From contig JAJVIM010000012.1 of assembly GCA_022071955.1 (NCBI GenBank), positions 192,029 to 256,028 of the forward strand: 64,000 nucleotides of DNA. Direction: 5' to 3'. Position numbers and translations under genes: made by a program. Origin of the DNA: Anaerolineae bacterium. Lineage in GTDB: Bacteria; Chloroflexota; Anaerolineae; 4572-78; J111. The notes under the pieces are model-generated. The model made no database searches, was not told the DNA's origin, and was given only the letters and a program-made list of their open reading frames with translations. Positions 61,730 through 64,000 of this stretch are shown one piece after another. Numbering within the stretch: position 1 is the first letter of the stretch; each line of letters begins with the position of its first letter.

Positions 61730-62752
61730 CTACCAACCCAAACCCACGGCTGAACCAGAAAATAACTGCCAGGCCCAAACTCCAGCCAGGCAACTTAACA
61801 CACCACAAAACATTAAAAAGCCAATCAATCCCATAAAAATCCGTTTTTGTACCGGGCCGAGCTGTTGGCCGGCCTGGTTGCTACCAATTAACGACCGCAG
61901 GGCAGGCTCGGCGCCACTTAACGCCGCTACCTCACCATCAAAATTACGGAGGACATCTTCGTGGGCCTGGCTGATTTCAATAACCCGCTCCCGCATTTCA
62001 GCCCGAAAGCCGGCGGGCGTGACGCCTTCAACCAGTGCCGCCAGATACACGTGCGTGGCCGGTTCAATCAGGATGCTTTGCTCGCCATATTGAATTTCGT
62101 CGAGCTGCCCTTTTTTGCCCTGCCCAAAAGAGTCCTGCACAAAATCCCGAATGGCGGTTAGCATGCTGCCGATCAAATCGGAGTCGGGCGAATTTTCAGG
62201 GCGGCTCGACAGGTGAAGCAGGAGGATACCTTTTTGCTGGTGAATGAGGAACAGTTCCGCCACGTGAAACGGCAGGGCATCGCGGAGCGCCAAATCGGTG
62301 TCGCGCACGCCGCCTACCCAGGCTCGAAACCGGCGCCACAGCACTGCCGGGTTGAACGAGTTTCGCGCCTGGGCGTCAACCGTTCTGGCCAGGTCGCGCA
62401 CCGCCTCAGAAACCGCGCGCATTACCAGGCTGCCAATTATGGGGTACAGCGCCTCGATCATCTCTTCGCGGGCATCCCGAATTGTGCGCCGGATGGCCTG
62501 GCTCATCACCGGAGAAACAATGGCAATCAGCTTGTCCGGGTCGGTAACGCGCTCCTCAAGCTGCTCAAGCTGCCGGATTTCGGCCTGCATTTCCGCAATC
62601 TGCTGGCGATACTGGCCCAAAATAATCTCGCGCAGCGCATCCAACTTGTAGCCGGGTTGCGACGCCAGGCCGGCATCACCCCTAACAACCGGGGCTAACG
62701 CATCAGCCTGTGGGGATGTTGCCGTATCCGGCACTACCAGATTATCCTTCAT
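61730..62752 (-). CDS. Coiled-coil/longin-like protein with C-terminal membrane anchor
   Basis: A 340-residue protein. An N-terminal coiled coil (about 35-70, YRQQIAEMQAEIRQLEQLEE) precedes a helical region with repeated IVSPVMSQAIRRTIRDAREEM-type segments, then a longin/roadblock-like domain (about 165-270, FHVAELFLIHQQKGILLLHL to LNPATHVYLAALVEG-like strands), and a C-terminal hydrophobic helix (about 307-332, IFMGLIGFLMFCGVLSCLAG). Cyanobacterial relatives that I recall carry an OmpA module instead of the helix. Longin and roadblock domains act as platforms or GEFs for small GTPases. The ATG overlaps the upstream stop by 11 bases. The GTPase gene follows by 92 bases. Confidence 0.75.
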   Translation of the reverse strand: MKDNLVVPDTATSPQADALAPVVRGDAGLASQPGYKLDALREIILGQYRQQIAEMQAEIRQLEQLEERVTDPDKLIAIVSPVMSQAIRRTIRDAREEMIEALYPIIGSLVMRAVSEAVRDLARTVDAQARNSFNPAVLWRRFRAWVGGVRDTDLALRDALPFHVAELFLIHQQKGILLLHLSSRPENSPDSDLIGSMLTAIRDFVQDSFGQGKKGQLDEIQYGEQSILIEPATHVYLAALVEGVTPAGFRAEMRERVIEISQAHEDVLRNFDGEVAALSGAEPALRSLIGSNQAGQQLGPVQKRIFMGLIGFLMFCGVLSCLAGVWAWQLFSGSAVGLGW

Positions 62753-63149
62753 TACCGCTCTGTGCCAACTGACCAATCATTTCCATAACCGAACCGTTAT
62801 GTTTTAAATTATTGCCAAGCTCAATAAACAATTCGCTCAGAGCCAATCGATCAACTTTTTCGTCCATCAGTTTTTGCGCAGATTCGCGAAATTCCGTGCG
62901 CAAGCCATCATCACTTTTGCGCATATCCTGTTGCAACACCTGTAACTTTTTAAGATGATCGGCATCGCGTTCTGCCACTGAGTCAGACAGCCGTTCAAGT
63001 TCCTGCCGCATCCGCTCCATATCGTGCTTCATTTGCTGGAAGCGATGTTCGTATTCCCGCATTTGCGAGCCAAACACAATATCACGGATGCGATCTACAC
63101 CTTGCTGATCCAAATCTCCGGGCTTGGGTGAGTCTGTTTTTTTAGTCAT
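62742..63149 (-). CDS. Coiled-coil protein of the GTPase cluster
   Basis: A 135-residue soluble protein, mostly one long coiled coil (about 28-105, with HRFQQMKHDMERMRQELERL) followed by a helical C-terminus (LALSELFIELGNNLKHNGSV). No catalytic motif is seen. GAGGAGG lies six bases before the ATG at 63149. The stop overlaps the longin-like gene, so the two are produced together and may form a complex or bind the GTPase as an effector. Confidence 0.8.
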   Translation of the reverse strand: MTKKTDSPKPGDLDQQGVDRIRDIVFGSQMREYEHRFQQMKHDMERMRQELERLSDSVAERDADHLKKLQVLQQDMRKSDDGLRTEFRESAQKLMDEKVDRLALSELFIELGNNLKHNGSVMEMIGQLAQSGNEG

Positions 63150-63302
63150 TGATACCTCCTCATTAACCATTTACAGTGCGATATTTGGCAAATAGCCAGG
63201 CTTTAACCTGACTATTCTCAGCTTAGCACGATTTGATGTGCAATGATATGCCGCGTGCGTGTGGCCAGGCGCGGCTTTCGTGCAAAAACGTGCAAGCGAT
63301 CA

Positions 63303-63707
63303 TCAAACCTGTTGCAGAGACTTGATGTTTGGGAAAAGAATCAGCAGTTTGTTTGTCAGTTCAATCCGGCCAAACGGTTTGATCATAAAGGCATCAAAAA
63401 TCGCCAGATTGTCCAGAATTTTTGCATCGCCAAGATCACTGCCAGACATCCCCATAATGGTGAAGTTTCGCCCCGCCGGTTCCTGCCGCAAACGACGGGC
63501 CATCTCGGCGCCGTGCATTTTGGGCATTTCCATATCGGTGATGATGAGTTCGGGTTGATGTGTTAACGCTTTTTGTAATCCCTCCTCGCCGTTGAACGCC
63601 AGATAAATATCAGCCTGTGTTCCCCAAATGCGCCGGATCGTTGCAACAATCAAATGAGTCACGACCGGGCTATCTTCAACAATCAGTATTTTTAAGCGTA
63701 AGGCCAT
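63303..63707 (-). CDS. CheY-like single-domain response regulator
   Basis: A 134-residue receiver with E11-D12, phospho-acceptor D58 (LIITDMEMPKMHG), S in MGMSGSD and K in DAFMIKPFG. No output domain. GGAGGAG lies six bases before the ATG at 63707. It is the first complete gene of the cluster, 37 bases after mscL and 153 bases before the coiled-coil gene, and could receive phosphate from the PAS kinase along with the OmpR-type regulator. Confidence 0.93.
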   Translation of the reverse strand: MALRLKILIVEDSPVVTHLIVATIRRIWGTQADIYLAFNGEEGLQKALTHQPELIITDMEMPKMHGAEMARRLRQEPAGRNFTIMGMSGSDLGDAKILDNLAIFDAFMIKPFGRIELTNKLLILFPNIKSLQQV

Positions 63708-63744
63708 CTCGTCTCCTCCAAAAAGTTGTGTCATTGGTGGCAAC

Positions 63745-64000
63745 CTATCTTGTTTTCAACAGGTCGCGAATTTCAGCCAGCAGTTTCTCTTCGGTTGTGG
63801 GCTCTGGCGGAGCCGCCTGCTCAACTTCTTTTTGTTTGGCTGCTCTTGCCTGCATCTGATTAATGGTGCGAACCGCCAAAAAGATCACAAAGGCGATCAG
63901 CACAAAGTTGATAATTGCCTGGATAAAGTTGCCGTACGTTAGTGTGGCCGCCCCAACGTTGAGGGCCAGCTTGGTAAAATCAACACCGCCCAAAATAATG
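63745..64000 (-). CDS. mscL: Large-conductance mechanosensitive channel MscL, C-terminal part (cut by window edge)
   Basis: The visible part reads [40 protein letters not shown] (TM2) and a charged C-terminal helix ending [15 protein letters not shown], all diagnostic of MscL. The pore-forming TM1 and N-terminus are beyond the window. The tension-gated channel protects against osmotic downshock. Its link to the signalling cluster may be just proximity. Confidence 0.95.
   Translation of the reverse strand, partial: IILGGVDFTKLALNVGAATLTYGNFIQAIINFVLIAFVIFLAVRTINQMQARAAKQKEVEQAAPPEPTTEEKLLAEIRDLLKTR

Noticed and set aside
1..64000. CRISPR arrays, prophage, complete insertion sequences, rRNA
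   Set aside because: No regularly spaced direct repeats with spacers, no phage structural or integrase genes, no intact transposase and no rRNA motifs were seen on either strand.

Overview
The window looks like chromosomal DNA of a Chloroflexota-type bacterium (Anaerolineae or a related class). This is inferred from the mix of families, not from a marker gene: a large BTAD/AAA/TPR regulator, secreted proteins sharing a short (F/Y)LP-hydrophobic-K tail, a Rab-like small GTPase next to a longin-like protein, and many GC-rich genes using GGAG-type ribosome binding sites. No CRISPR array, rRNA, phage or intact insertion sequence was seen.

Layout. 1-6.5 kb: the 5' part of prs, a cysteine-desulfurase-like enzyme without the usual catalytic Cys, a response regulator-ppk-glk operon, and a two-domain VOC protein with an operator inside its promoter. 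6.6-10.5 kb: an orphan LolD/MacB-type ATPase followed by a 64-aa ORF and a clear terminator, a GlcG/HbpS-like protein, a membrane-anchored hydrolase and a TcmP/LCM-like methyltransferase. 10.6-15 kb: sucB and sucA. 15-29 kb: a secreted M12-like metalloprotease with a palindromic upstream region, an FtsX-type permease, a covalent-flavin oxidase preceded by SARP-like direct repeats, the BTAD regulator and two secreted proteins in tail-to-tail orientation. 29-31 kb: a UGT-like glycosyltransferase translationally coupled to a lipoyl-less E2-type acyltransferase. 31-36.7 kb: an accessory zone with CotH kinase, cupin, an IS256 transposase remnant, two attC-like imperfect palindromes bounding a hydrolase and followed by a methyltransferase (possible integron cassettes), and a PPOX-family remnant.

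36.7-41 kb: an SHMT-fold enzyme, three tRNA genes (Phe, Gln, Asp) with promoter and terminator, and a two-component system. 41-56 kb: a contiguous minus-strand sugar locus. It has a SorC regulator with a near-consensus promoter and operator, two FGGY kinases, two zinc dehydrogenases, a SAF/NAD(P) oxidoreductase, a FucI-like isomerase, a SIS isomerase and a ribose-type ABC importer with two permeases. The substrate cannot be read from sequence. A plus-strand small RNA candidate lies inside it.

56-58 kb: an ABC-F protein behind a leader with a 19-codon ORF and two intrinsic terminators, the architecture of ribosome-mediated attenuation. 58-59 kb: two overlapping SRPBCC genes. 59.2-64 kb: a tight signalling cluster of OmpR-type regulator, PAS-like histidine kinase, Rab-like GTPase, membrane-anchored longin-like protein, coiled-coil protein and CheY-like regulator, next to a truncated mscL. 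The strongest candidates for new biology are this GTPase/two-component cluster, the ABC-F attenuator, the possible integron cassettes and the orphan sugar pathway.
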